Origin: an uncultured Selenomonadales bacterium | GTDB lineage: Bacteria; Bacillota; Clostridia; Christensenellales; QALW01 | Reading direction: 5' to 3' | Assembly: GCA_905200615.1 (NCBI GenBank) | Contig: CAJKLB010000070.1 | Span: forward strand, 1-5,342 | DNA: 5,342 nucleotides | Part shown: positions 1 through 5,342 of the stretch, piece after piece | Numbering within the stretch: position 1 is the first letter of the stretch | How the letters are laid out: every line of letters begins with the position of its first letter | Made by a program: the position numbers and the translations under genes | The notes under the pieces: generated by a model | What the model was told of the DNA's origin: nothing | Databases searched by the model: none | Seen by the model: the letters and a program-made list of their open reading frames with translations, nothing else

Positions 1-97
1 TCCCCCGGTACCCCCACCGCCTTTTGTAAAAGGTGGACGAAAACTTTATTGTGTGAATTTTAAGTTTACCCCTCTTTGGTGAGTGAGCCGGGTTTTA
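1..97. repeat. Intergenic direct repeat, copy A (cut by window edge)
   Basis: This AT/GC-blocky non-coding sequence is repeated with few differences at 139-239. It starts with a C-rich block, a KpnI-like GGTACC, and a second C-rich block. A hairpin follows: CCGCCTTTT (17-25), loop GT, AAAAGGTGG (28-36), nine pairs including one G-U wobble. After that come a shared CGAAAACTTTATTGTGTGAA segment (38-57) and CTCTTTGG..GAGTGAGCCG (72-90). There is no coding potential. It resembles the dispersed palindromic repeats common between genes in Clostridia (family knowledge; no search was possible). The left end may continue outside the window. Confidence 0.85.
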
Positions 98-108
98 TGC
101 TTCACAGA

Positions 109-147
109 CTTTTGAAAAAAGCGGATAAACCGGGGGTTTCCCCCGGT
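109..147. repeat. Inter-repeat hairpins: degenerate third stem and perfect GC hairpin
   Basis: Between copies A and B, CTTTTGAAAAAAGCGG (109-124) looks like a decayed version of the right part of the repeat hairpin. Next to it is a perfect 8 bp stem: ACCGGGGG (129-136), loop TTT (137-139), CCCCCGGT (140-147). Its right arm is the first bases of copy B. The same C-rich arm opens copy A at position 2, so the unit is probably about 138 bp long and tandemly arranged, with copy A's matching left arm lying outside the window. Confidence 0.65.
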
Positions 148-239
148 ACCCCCACCGCCTTTTGAAAAAGGCGGGCGAAAACTTTATTGTGTGAATTTTT
201 AAGTTTTTCTCCTCTTTGGCGAGTGAGCCGGAGGTTTTA
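139..239. repeat. Intergenic direct repeat, copy B
   Basis: This is the second copy of the repeat at 1-97, offset by 138 bp at its left end and 140 bp toward its right end because of small insertions in T/C runs. Its internal hairpin is perfect: CCGCCTTTT (155-163), loop GA, AAAAGGCGG (166-174). The position that forms a G-U wobble in copy A is a G-C pair here, so the stem is kept while the sequence differs. The copy ends about 77 bp downstream of the stop codon of the minus-strand lipoprotein gene. Confidence 0.85.
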
Positions 240-315
240 AAGAAAAAACGCCGCGGGCAAATTTCAAAAACAGAGCAACTACGCTATAAAAAACAAGAAC
301 TTTTTTTACAATCTT
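240..315. other. AT-rich 3' flank of the lipoprotein gene, no gene seen
   Basis: This stretch lies between repeat copy B and the minus-strand stop codon at 316-318. It contains A runs and T runs (for example around 288-308) that could form a weak A-U stem on the minus-strand transcript. I see no GC-rich hairpin followed by a T tract, so I cannot name a convincing intrinsic terminator. The repeat hairpins further left may serve as transcript ends or 3' stabilisers, but that is inference. Confidence 0.4.
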
Positions 316-2046
316 TTAGTTTTTCACAATTTCCAACACATAATCAGTTTCCGACGGTTTTTCCTGAACACTCCATTTTCCGCCGCTGCTTTTTATATTT
401 TCATCTATCAAAATATACTCACCGGTATTGGCGTCAAACCAACGTGCGGTATAAACAGCGCTGTCATCCAAATCAACCAACGTAATATCCGCGCTCACGG
501 TCTTATTATACACATAAATTACAATTCGTTCCTGCCCGATTTGAGAGCCGAAAGCAAACGTGGCCGTTTTATTGTTAATTACAAAACATTTTTCCTCATC
601 AAAGCAGGGTGTCAGACGCCACCATTCAAATTCGTTCAGGAATTTTTTTATATACCCTAACTTAACCGAGTTCGCGTTATGAATCATATCGCCCCAAACC
701 ACATTCTTTTCTTCTACCGTAATGGTTTCTTCCCGTACGGTATCCTCAGTCATATCATAGCTGCTCTTATAATACCAAATATCCCCTACGCCGTAGCCGT
801 AGCCGCACATGCCGTTCAGGTAGGCCGCCCAGCCCTGTACTCTGGCACCAAACTCTGTGGTCCACAAGTTTTCATAATTCCCCTCATACAGCACTACCGG
901 GTAATTACAGGAATAATAATTCAATTTTGCTTTTGTAAAATCCTGAGGCCATAGCCGCTTTACATAGGTTTGCGCCGCTACCCAGTTATAGCCGGGGATA
1001 TCGATAAACGCCGAAGTCGCCGATGTTACGCTTTCCTCGGTATGGCAGGATAACGGATGGGAATATGGGTCATACCGATGCAAGGCTTCGGTTACCGTTT
1101 TCCACGGGTTGTTCTCCTTTGTAAACGCGTTATGCACGCTTCCGGCAAAGAAATCATCATCCGCCTCCTGCGCCGTGGTCCACATAACAGGATACGCTGA
1201 ATATCTTGCTACCCAGTAGCGGGTAAGCTGCTGCAAATATTCCGCGGAATAGCTGCTGTATTTTGTACAAAGTTCCTCGGTAAAAAACAGCTGCGCGTTG
1301 GCATGCACCAATCCCTTTTGCGCAATGTAGGCAAAATATTCATCTATGATTTGAAAGCCCCGGATATCATTTTTATCAAAGCCGTTAGAAAGATTATAGC
1401 GGCTATTGATAGGTTCGCTTTGATAAACCGTAAATCCCTGCTCTACACGAGCGTCTACAATATATTTAAAATGCGATTCCGCTCCGGTATCGGAAGCATT
1501 GCTTCCGGGAGAATCTATTTCTTCCTTGAGCATGGTCCAATGCGTATCACCTAAGTAAAAAAACGGTGTTCCGTCCGCATAGCTGAAAAAACGGTCTCCC
1601 TCTTTTACGGTTACAAAACCATGTTTATAGATATCCAGTTCTCCCTTATATGTATTGCACCCCAGCGTTCCCTCTTTCATCAGCCCGGGATCGGAAGACC
1701 CTGTGGTCTTATAATGCCATATTCCCTCCTCGGTAGGGGCAAAACGCACCTTCCAGATATTATCACCATCCCAGAAAGCGGGAACGGTATATACTTTTCC
1801 CGAAGGAGCCGTATATTCCACATCAAGAGTCACCTGATAAAAGGGTTCTTCATATTGATTTTCAGCCTGAAAAGTCACCTCTTGCATAACCCATTTTTCG
1901 CAAACAGTATCCACTAACGAGGGATCTACATCCGGCACAGGCGTGGGCGCCGCGGTTGCTTCCGGCTCTTTTTCAGCCTCCATACAACCGGAAAACATAC
2001 TTGCTGTAAGCATAAGAATTGCAATGATACAAAAAAACTTTTTCAT
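316..2046 (-). CDS. Secreted lipoprotein glycoside hydrolase, DUF5060/DUF4038 (GH140-like)
   Basis: The 576-residue product is a predicted surface lipoprotein that cleaves a polysaccharide outside the cell. Residues 1-20 are a lipoprotein signal peptide ending in a lipobox (FSGC, lipidated Cys21). An Ala/Pro/Glu-rich linker follows to about 40. Residues about 46-125 match the DUF5060 beta-sandwich (FWDGDNIWKVRFAPTEEGIW). Residues about 142-475 match the DUF4038 (beta/alpha)8 hydrolase found in GH140 apiosidase-type enzymes: FFYLGDTHWTML (162-173), GFTVYQSEPINSR, MWTTAQEADDD (288-298), VVLYEGNYEN (384-393) and the tryptophan/glycine run GWAAYLNGMCGYGYGVGDIW (405-424). Residues about 485-574 form a C-terminal Ig-like sheet domain. 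Glu294 and Glu388 are the best acid/base and nucleophile candidates by position (inference). The start is firm: ATG with AGGAGG five bases upstream. Length is normal for the group. Divergent from the AraC gene, which probably controls it. The substrate is unknown; apiose or another side-chain sugar of a plant glycan is a guess. Confidence 0.85.
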   Translation of the reverse strand: MKKFFCIIAILMLTASMFSGCMEAEKEPEATAAPTPVPDVDPSLVDTVCEKWVMQEVTFQAENQYEEPFYQVTLDVEYTAPSGKVYTVPAFWDGDNIWKVRFAPTEEGIWHYKTTGSSDPGLMKEGTLGCNTYKGELDIYKHGFVTVKEGDRFFSYADGTPFFYLGDTHWTMLKEEIDSPGSNASDTGAESHFKYIVDARVEQGFTVYQSEPINSRYNLSNGFDKNDIRGFQIIDEYFAYIAQKGLVHANAQLFFTEELCTKYSSYSAEYLQQLTRYWVARYSAYPVMWTTAQEADDDFFAGSVHNAFTKENNPWKTVTEALHRYDPYSHPLSCHTEESVTSATSAFIDIPGYNWVAAQTYVKRLWPQDFTKAKLNYYSCNYPVVLYEGNYENLWTTEFGARVQGWAAYLNGMCGYGYGVGDIWYYKSSYDMTEDTVREETITVEEKNVVWGDMIHNANSVKLGYIKKFLNEFEWWRLTPCFDEEKCFVINNKTATFAFGSQIGQERIVIYVYNKTVSADITLVDLDDSAVYTARWFDANTGEYILIDENIKSSGGKWSVQEKPSETDYVLEIVKN

Positions 2047-2051
2047 TGCGT

Positions 2052-2057
2052 CCTCCT
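2052..2057 (-). promoter_or_regulatory. Ribosome binding site of the lipoprotein gene
   Basis: On the minus strand this reads AGGAGG within AAAAAAGGAGG, with a five-base spacer (ACGCA) before the ATG at 2046. It fixes the start of the lipoprotein. Confidence 0.85.
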
Positions 2058-2077
2058 TTTTTATATTCTACCTTTCC

Positions 2078-2106
2078 ATTATCAATATTTTTGCTTAAAA
2101 TGTAAA
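2078..2106 (-). promoter_or_regulatory. Sigma-A-type promoter of the lipoprotein gene
   Basis: Minus strand: -35 TTTACA (2101-2106), 17 bp spacer, -10 GATAAT (2078-2083). Each hexamer matches the consensus at five of six positions. Transcription would start near 2071, giving a leader of about 25 nt that includes the AGGAGG. It is divergent from the regulator promoter, with the -35 boxes about 55 bp apart. Confidence 0.7.
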
Positions 2107-2132
2107 TAGCCATTAGTGAAATATTGTTTTTC

Positions 2133-2145
2133 AAAAGTCACTTTT
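2133..2145. promoter_or_regulatory. 13 bp perfect palindrome, candidate operator
   Basis: AAAAGT-C-ACTTTT is a perfect dyad centred at 2139, with further imperfect T/A symmetry out to about 2127 and 2151. It sits between the -35 boxes of two divergent promoters: about 68 bp upstream of the predicted start of the lipoprotein transcript and about 57 bp upstream of that of the regulator. This is a usual position for an activator site. AraC proteins more often bind direct repeats, so another factor could bind here. AT-richness means chance is possible. Confidence 0.4.
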
Positions 2146-2160
2146 AATAAAAATGTTCTG

Positions 2161-2189
2161 TTGATATCACCATCAATATATGCTATACT
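2161..2189 (+). promoter_or_regulatory. Extended -10 promoter of the AraC-family gene
   Basis: The -35 is TTGATA (2161-2166), followed by a 17 bp spacer and -10 TATACT (2184-2189) preceded by TGC, an extended -10. The predicted transcript starts near 2196, which lies downstream of the in-frame GTG at 2116 and so argues for ATG 2221 as the true start. A short inverted repeat, TTGAT (2161-2165) and ATCAA (2172-2176), overlaps the -35 and could be an autoregulatory operator. Confidence 0.75.
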
Positions 2190-2208
2190 ATATTTGCAGT
2201 TTGTTCTT

Positions 2209-2213
2209 AGGAG
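2209..2213 (+). promoter_or_regulatory. Ribosome binding site of the AraC-family gene
   Basis: AGGAG with a seven-base spacer to ATG 2221. It selects this start over the upstream in-frame GTG at 2116, which has no such site. Confidence 0.8.
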
Positions 2214-2220
2214 TCTTGGT

Positions 2221-2973
2221 ATGCAAATTAACTATCTGAACTTTATCTATTACGGCAATGAAATCGCACCGATAAATTGGAAGTGGTGCTGCCATCCTTA
2301 CAATTACTGCAACCGTTTGTACTATATTAACGATGGCGACGCAAGCTACATTGATAAGGACGGCGCCCATAAATTTTTAAAAAATCATATCTACTTTTTG
2401 CCCCGCAGCACAAATTACCGCCTTATACAAGATCCCAATAACCGCTTAGATCATTTGTATTTTGATTTTATTTGTATTCCGATCCCCTGCGGCACCGATG
2501 TTTTTTCCTTAAACGCCAATAACGATGAAATTATCATGGGGTTTATTCAAACATTAAAACATTTTGTCAATAAAGTTCCCTATTACAACAAAGAAGCTGT
2601 AAAATATCAGCGTTATATTTCTCTTACAGTGATGCTTCTGCTGGAATATATGCATGAGAAATATGATCTTCCGTTTTTATCCTGCAGTTCCCTGCAAGAT
2701 TCCATCATTTATATGATTGAACATTTTAATGAACCCCTTACCGTCAAAGAAATCGCTGCCCGCGCAGGCTACAACGCCAAATACTTTATTCGCCTTTTTA
2801 CCGACGCAATGCAGATAACGCCTTATCAGTTTCTGCGCAATATGCGTATTAACAAAGCTCTTTCTCTGATTAAAGAAGGCGCAAGCATTTCGCAGGCAGC
2901 GACAGCGGTAGGATTTCAGCATGCTTCTTCTTTGAGCAATGCCGTGCGCACAAAACAGCGTTCTGAAAAATAA
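2221..2973 (+). CDS. AraC-family transcriptional regulator (cupin-like sensor plus AraC HTH)
   Basis: The 250-residue protein is a predicted cytoplasmic DNA-binding regulator of the neighbouring glycan-degradation genes. Residues about 15-90 look like the AraC-type cupin ligand-binding half (YYINDGDASYIDKDGAHKF, then HIYFLPRSTNYRL and DHLYFDF), which usually binds a sugar or related effector. A helical connector covers about 100-155. Residues about 160-245 are the double helix-turn-helix: the first is LTVKEIAARAGYNAKYFIRLF (173-193) followed by TPYQFLRNMRINKALSLI (200-217), the second is ASISQAATAVGF..SSLSNAV (221-242). The second HTH is unusual: the reading frame stops soon after SSLSNAVRTK, so the normal G-x-(S/T)P-x-x-(Y/F) end of the AraC signature is missing. 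I saw no continuation in the other frames. An in-frame GTG at 2116 would add 35 residues but includes the promoter. It is divergent from the lipoprotein gene and convergent with the GH99-like gene. Confidence 0.88.
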   Translation: MQINYLNFIYYGNEIAPINWKWCCHPYNYCNRLYYINDGDASYIDKDGAHKFLKNHIYFLPRSTNYRLIQDPNNRLDHLYFDFICIPIPCGTDVFSLNANNDEIIMGFIQTLKHFVNKVPYYNKEAVKYQRYISLTVMLLLEYMHEKYDLPFLSCSSLQDSIIYMIEHFNEPLTVKEIAARAGYNAKYFIRLFTDAMQITPYQFLRNMRINKALSLIKEGASISQAATAVGFQHASSLSNAVRTKQRSEK

Positions 2974-3004
2974 AGATTCCTATTATATAAAAACTTTCAC
3001 ATAT

Positions 3005-3040
3005 AAAAAAGACCGCCGGAAACTCCCGACGGTCTGTTGT
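3005..3040. terminator. Shared, mostly minus-strand intrinsic terminator between convergent genes
   Basis: The stem is GACCGCCGG (3011-3019) with CCGACGGTC (3026-3034) and a six-base loop. On the minus-strand RNA all nine pairs form (one G-U wobble), and six U residues (complement of 3005-3010) follow, so it is a strong terminator for the GH99-like gene. On the plus strand the same stem has one C-A mismatch and a weaker tract (TGTTGTTCTGTTCTTT), so it probably ends the AraC transcript less efficiently. Confidence 0.8.
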
Positions 3041-3102
3041 TCTGTTCTTTCAGCTTTGCTGTTTCCCCCGGCAGGCAAAGAAGCGTCTGCTGATCCGCCT
3101 GC

Positions 3103-5073
3103 TTATTCGGGTGTTTCCTCTGACGAATGATTCTTCTCTTCTTTCTTGCCGCTTTTCTTTTTGAGCAATACCACAATAACTACCGCAATAACGACAACGG
3201 CAACACCGATTCCCACATACAAAAGTATAGCGGAAGATTCTGAGGGCTGTTCCTCCGGCCCGGGCGTACTTTCGTCCTGCCGATCGGTATTTTGCGGGGT
3301 GTCCACGGCGGTGTCTTCAATAATGTTCCCCTCAAAGTTCGTATACACTCCGGCATTTGCCTCCTGAGAACGGTAAGAGGCAATCGCTTTCTTTACCGCA
3401 TCGATATGCGCGGTATTCCTTTGAGCGGTTCCATCCTCATTATAAAGCACATTTCCCTCTTCATCACAGGCAAGCGTAGGACATATCCAGCCGCCCTCAT
3501 CATGTTCATTCCAAGCATATATAAGTACCGTATTACATTTGGTATTTTGCCTGTTTCGCTTATTATAATTCAGTATGTCCAACAGCTGACTTCCGATTTC
3601 CTCGGGCGTTCCCGTGTAAGCAAATTTACCGCCGTACTGCAGATTATCCGGTCCGCTTCGAGTATCCTCGCACCAAGAAACTCCCGTTTCGATACGTGCG
3701 CGGGTATCCCTTCCCATACTGAACAAGGGTGCCAGCGGCATTACCGTTCCAGCCGCTAAAACCTTATTATGAATCTCCAAATTCGTTTGACAAAGTTCGG
3801 CATACGTTTGCCCTACTTGATTCGCTCCCACGCTGTAAAAGCCTGCGGCGTCAAAATCATTGTTTGCGCCTATTATCGCGGCGGAAGTATCGGAGTAGCC
3901 CATACCGATAATATACAAAGGTACCGTAATTCCCGCCTGAGCCGCCATTTTACGCAGCTGCTGTGAAAACGATTGATCCTTTTGATACGCATCATATACA
4001 AAAATTACGGGCATGCCGTCCATATACAGCCAATAATCTTCTTTCATGGCGGCAAACAATTCCTCAAAAGTAGCATCCGAACGATTCAAACTTTCTAAAA
4101 TTCCCGTCATTTTTATTTCATCATGCAAATCACTTTGCGTATGAAATTTCCGCGCATAGCTCATCTTATCATTGGAATCGTACCATAGATAGGCAAAATA
4201 ATCAATACCTGCGTCTATAGCATATTCAGCTTCTTCCTCCCAAAGCTCTATTGTTTCTTTGGGGAAGCTTACTTTACCGTCAGCGCCCACCTGCGCAAAA
4301 AACGGCGCTGTCCAATGATATTTTGCAGGGCTGAGACAAGCCGCCACCTGATCGGAAACCGCAGTAGCGCTGCTTCCGGTTTCAAAATAGGCATCCCATC
4401 GAATAGCTCCGATTTGTGTTGTTTCAAAACCCTTTACATCCTGAACCGCCTTAGATGCCGGAACCTCTACCTCAGGTTCAGGCGTTACTTGGACATATTC
4501 GCCGTGCTTGATGAAAGAAAGATTATCAAACAGCAAATCCGGAGCCTGGCTTTCGTCAAAAGGTTCCTGAACAAAATACAGCTTTACTTCGCTGATTTGG
4601 TCGCCTTCCTTCTCTACGGAAATTTCGGCTTTTACTTCCAGATACGTCCATTCATCATAAGAAATCTCTGCCGAAGTCCCTTTAGGCCAGGCACGAGTTT
4701 CGCCTTTTTCCGCCCAGGTCAACTGATAAAGCGCCGCCATTTGAATTTTAGGAGCGTCCGCCTCCGCCAGCTTTACCCAACCGCCAAAAGTATATTCTCC
4801 GCTGCCTTGCTGCTGAACAATGGAAGCCACGTTCAAACTAACCGCACTGTATCCCTGTTCCCGTCCGGTCACCAGCACGCTGCAATCATCTCCGTCCTGT
4901 GACTCTTCACTCTCTTCAAGAGAACAAGTTCCGCTAGAGACAAACGGACTGATTCCCTCTTCAAAAGAACCGTTTTCCAACAAATTGGGAGAATCCGCGT
5001 AAAGAACAAAGGAAAATGAACTTACAGAAAGTATCATAATAACCGCAAGTATAATTGAAATAAATTTTTTCAA
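3103..5073 (-). CDS. Membrane-anchored surface protein: carbohydrate-binding-like domain plus GH71/GH99-like domain
   Basis: The predicted 656-residue protein is exported and held at the cell surface, probably acting on an extracellular glycan. From the TTG start, residues 1-26 are a signal peptide (KK, hydrophobic core, LYA cleavage). Residues about 28-190 resemble a jelly-roll carbohydrate-binding module (NLLENGSFEEG at the start, LLFDNLSFIK at the end). Residues about 218-570 resemble the GH71/GH99/WbsX-like barrel: IGAIRWDAYF (221-230), AIDAGIDYFAYLWYD (285-299), GMPVIFVYDAYQ (353-364) and the signature YAWNEHDEGGW (519-529), whose acidic residues are catalytic candidates. An acidic/Pro linker (about 585-614) leads to a membrane helix (about 616-637) and a KKK-rich tail; there is no LPXTG motif. 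ATG 5163 would add 30 residues but spans the promoter, and the AGGAGG lies 10 bases before TTG 5073. The hydrolase assignment is by motif only, and the substrate is unknown. Confidence 0.75.
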   Translation of the reverse strand: MKKFISIILAVIMILSVSSFSFVLYADSPNLLENGSFEEGISPFVSSGTCSLEESEESQDGDDCSVLVTGREQGYSAVSLNVASIVQQQGSGEYTFGGWVKLAEADAPKIQMAALYQLTWAEKGETRAWPKGTSAEISYDEWTYLEVKAEISVEKEGDQISEVKLYFVQEPFDESQAPDLLFDNLSFIKHGEYVQVTPEPEVEVPASKAVQDVKGFETTQIGAIRWDAYFETGSSATAVSDQVAACLSPAKYHWTAPFFAQVGADGKVSFPKETIELWEEEAEYAIDAGIDYFAYLWYDSNDKMSYARKFHTQSDLHDEIKMTGILESLNRSDATFEELFAAMKEDYWLYMDGMPVIFVYDAYQKDQSFSQQLRKMAAQAGITVPLYIIGMGYSDTSAAIIGANNDFDAAGFYSVGANQVGQTYAELCQTNLEIHNKVLAAGTVMPLAPLFSMGRDTRARIETGVSWCEDTRSGPDNLQYGGKFAYTGTPEEIGSQLLDILNYNKRNRQNTKCNTVLIYAWNEHDEGGWICPTLACDEEGNVLYNEDGTAQRNTAHIDAVKKAIASYRSQEANAGVYTNFEGNIIEDTAVDTPQNTDRQDESTPGPEEQPSESSAILLYVGIGVAVVVIAVVIVVLLKKKSGKKEEKNHSSEETPE

Positions 5074-5083
5074 AAAAAGTATT

Positions 5084-5089
5084 CCTCCT
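5084..5089 (-). promoter_or_regulatory. Ribosome binding site deciding the TTG start
   Basis: The minus strand reads AGGAGG, with a ten-base spacer of mostly T before TTG at 5073. No ATG or GTG lies at a suitable distance, and the signal peptide begins right at TTG-AAA-AAA. The spacer is slightly long. Confidence 0.7.
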
Positions 5090-5107
5090 TTTCCTATTTT
5101 TTGTTTT

Positions 5108-5136
5108 ATTGTATCATAAGGATCGCTGTATTTCCA
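5108..5136 (-). promoter_or_regulatory. Extended -10 promoter of the GH99-like gene
   Basis: Minus strand: -35 TGGAAA (5131-5136, four of six consensus), 17 bp spacer, -10 TACAAT (5108-5113) preceded by TGA, an extended -10. Transcription would start near 5101, leaving a leader of about 28 nt. A weak -35 with a good extended -10 would suit activator control. Confidence 0.65.
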
Positions 5137-5153
5137 TTGCGAATCTTGCGCAA
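5137..5153. promoter_or_regulatory. TTGCG direct repeats touching the -35 box, candidate activator site
   Basis: TTGCG occurs at 5137-5141 and 5146-5150 (period 9), and the second is part of the palindrome TTGCGCAA (5146-5153). The block abuts the weak -35 of the GH99-like gene on its upstream side, where class II activators often bind. It does not match the palindrome at 2133-2145. The motif is short, so chance is a real alternative. Confidence 0.3.
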
Positions 5154-5219
5154 AAGAAATCATATATACAAATTATTTACAAACCTAAAGAATCAGGAAG
5201 GTTGCCTATGATAGTACCT

Positions 5220-5252
5220 AAAAAAAAGAGCCGCTTACGCGACTCTTTTTTT
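5220..5252 (-). terminator. Intrinsic terminator of the right-edge gene
   Basis: The stem is GAGCCGC (5228-5234), loop TTAC, GCGACTC (5239-5245), flanked by seven A (5221-5227) and seven T (5246-5252). On the minus strand all seven GC-rich pairs form (one G-U) and a seven-U tract follows. It lies four bases after the stop codon of the partial gene, separating it from the GH99-like gene, which then uses its own promoter. Confidence 0.88.
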
Positions 5253-5256
5253 GATT

Positions 5257-5342
5257 TTATTGTTCTTCTTTTTTCCGTCTGGCTACCACTACCAATACCG
5301 CCGCTGCCGTAACTACCGCCACGATCAGCCCTATCGGCAGAA
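5257..5342 (-). CDS. Partial CDS: C-terminal membrane anchor of another surface protein
   Basis: Only the last 27 residues are in the window: LPIGLIVAVVTAAAVLVVVA then RRKKEEQ and a TAA stop (5257-5259). This is a single hydrophobic helix followed by a positively charged cytoplasmic tail, the usual end of a type I membrane-anchored extracellular protein. The GH99-like protein encoded downstream ends the same way. The visible LP is followed by IG, so this part does not show an LPXTG sortase signal. The terminator at 5220-5252 follows at once, which supports a real gene end. The function of the missing part cannot be told; another secreted glycan-active protein is a guess from context. Confidence 0.75.
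   Translation of the reverse strand, partial: LPIGLIVAVVTAAAVLVVVARRKKEEQ

Noticed and set aside
1..239. Possible CRISPR array from the repeated units
   Set aside because: The repeats are about 100 bp long with only two copies and a non-spacer-like gap. Neither length nor regularity fits CRISPR, and no cas gene is present.
216..485. 89-codon plus-strand frame over repeat copy B and the end of the lipoprotein gene
   Set aside because: No recognisable domain and no good ribosome binding site. It runs through non-coding repeat and antisense to a well-supported gene.
2116..2220. GTG-initiated N-terminal extension of the AraC-family protein
   Set aside because: It contains the -35, the extended -10 and the predicted transcription start, and it lacks a ribosome binding site. 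ATG 2221 has AGGAG at seven bases.
3071..3102. GCAGGC/GCCTGC inverted repeat just after the GH99-like stop codon
   Set aside because: Only six pairs with a 20-base loop and no T tract. The hairpin at 3011-3034 is a far better terminator.
3292..3759. 155-codon plus-strand frame
   Set aside because: Antisense to the catalytic domain and linker of the GH99-like gene; no family resemblance.
4315..4902. 195-codon plus-strand frame
   Set aside because: It lies fully antisense to the carbohydrate-binding-like and early catalytic region of the GH99-like gene, with an Arg/Phe-rich composition typical of antisense translation.

Overview
The window looks like a chromosomal piece of a low-to-moderate GC Gram-positive anaerobe, most likely class Clostridia. 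The support is strong AGGAGG ribosome binding sites, sigma-A-type promoters with extended -10 elements, a lipobox lipoprotein, membrane-anchored surface proteins with Lys-rich tails, GTG/TTG-type start ambiguities, and hairpin-plus-T-tract terminators. This assignment is inference from style; no taxonomic marker gene is present.

Layout, left to right. Positions 1-315 hold no gene. They carry two ~100 bp direct repeats about 140 bp apart, containing strong hairpins. Positions 316-2046 (minus) encode a secreted lipoprotein of the DUF5060/DUF4038 (GH140-like) glycoside hydrolase group. A 174 bp divergent intergenic region with two well-formed promoters and a 13 bp palindrome separates it from an AraC-family regulator on the plus strand (best start ATG 2221, end 2973). 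The regulator converges on the next minus-strand gene, and the two share a terminator hairpin at 3005-3040. Positions 3103-5073 (minus, TTG start) encode a secreted, membrane-anchored protein with an N-terminal carbohydrate-binding-like domain and a GH71/GH99-like catalytic domain. It has its own promoter at 5108-5136. At the right edge (5257-5342, minus) is the C-terminal tail of another membrane-anchored protein, followed by its own terminator.

How the genes fit together (inference): this is a small surface glycan-degradation locus. A lipoprotein hydrolase and at least one membrane-tethered multidomain hydrolase act outside the cell. The AraC-type regulator, divergent from the lipoprotein gene, probably senses a sugar or related signal through its N-terminal cupin-like domain. 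No transporter, intracellular glycosidase or sugar-catabolic gene lies inside the window. I found no CRISPR array, tRNA, rRNA, transposase, phage gene or defence system, and no clear sign of an entirely new system. The most interesting items are the multidomain GH99-like surface protein, the shortened C-terminus of the AraC protein, and the structured repeats at the left edge.
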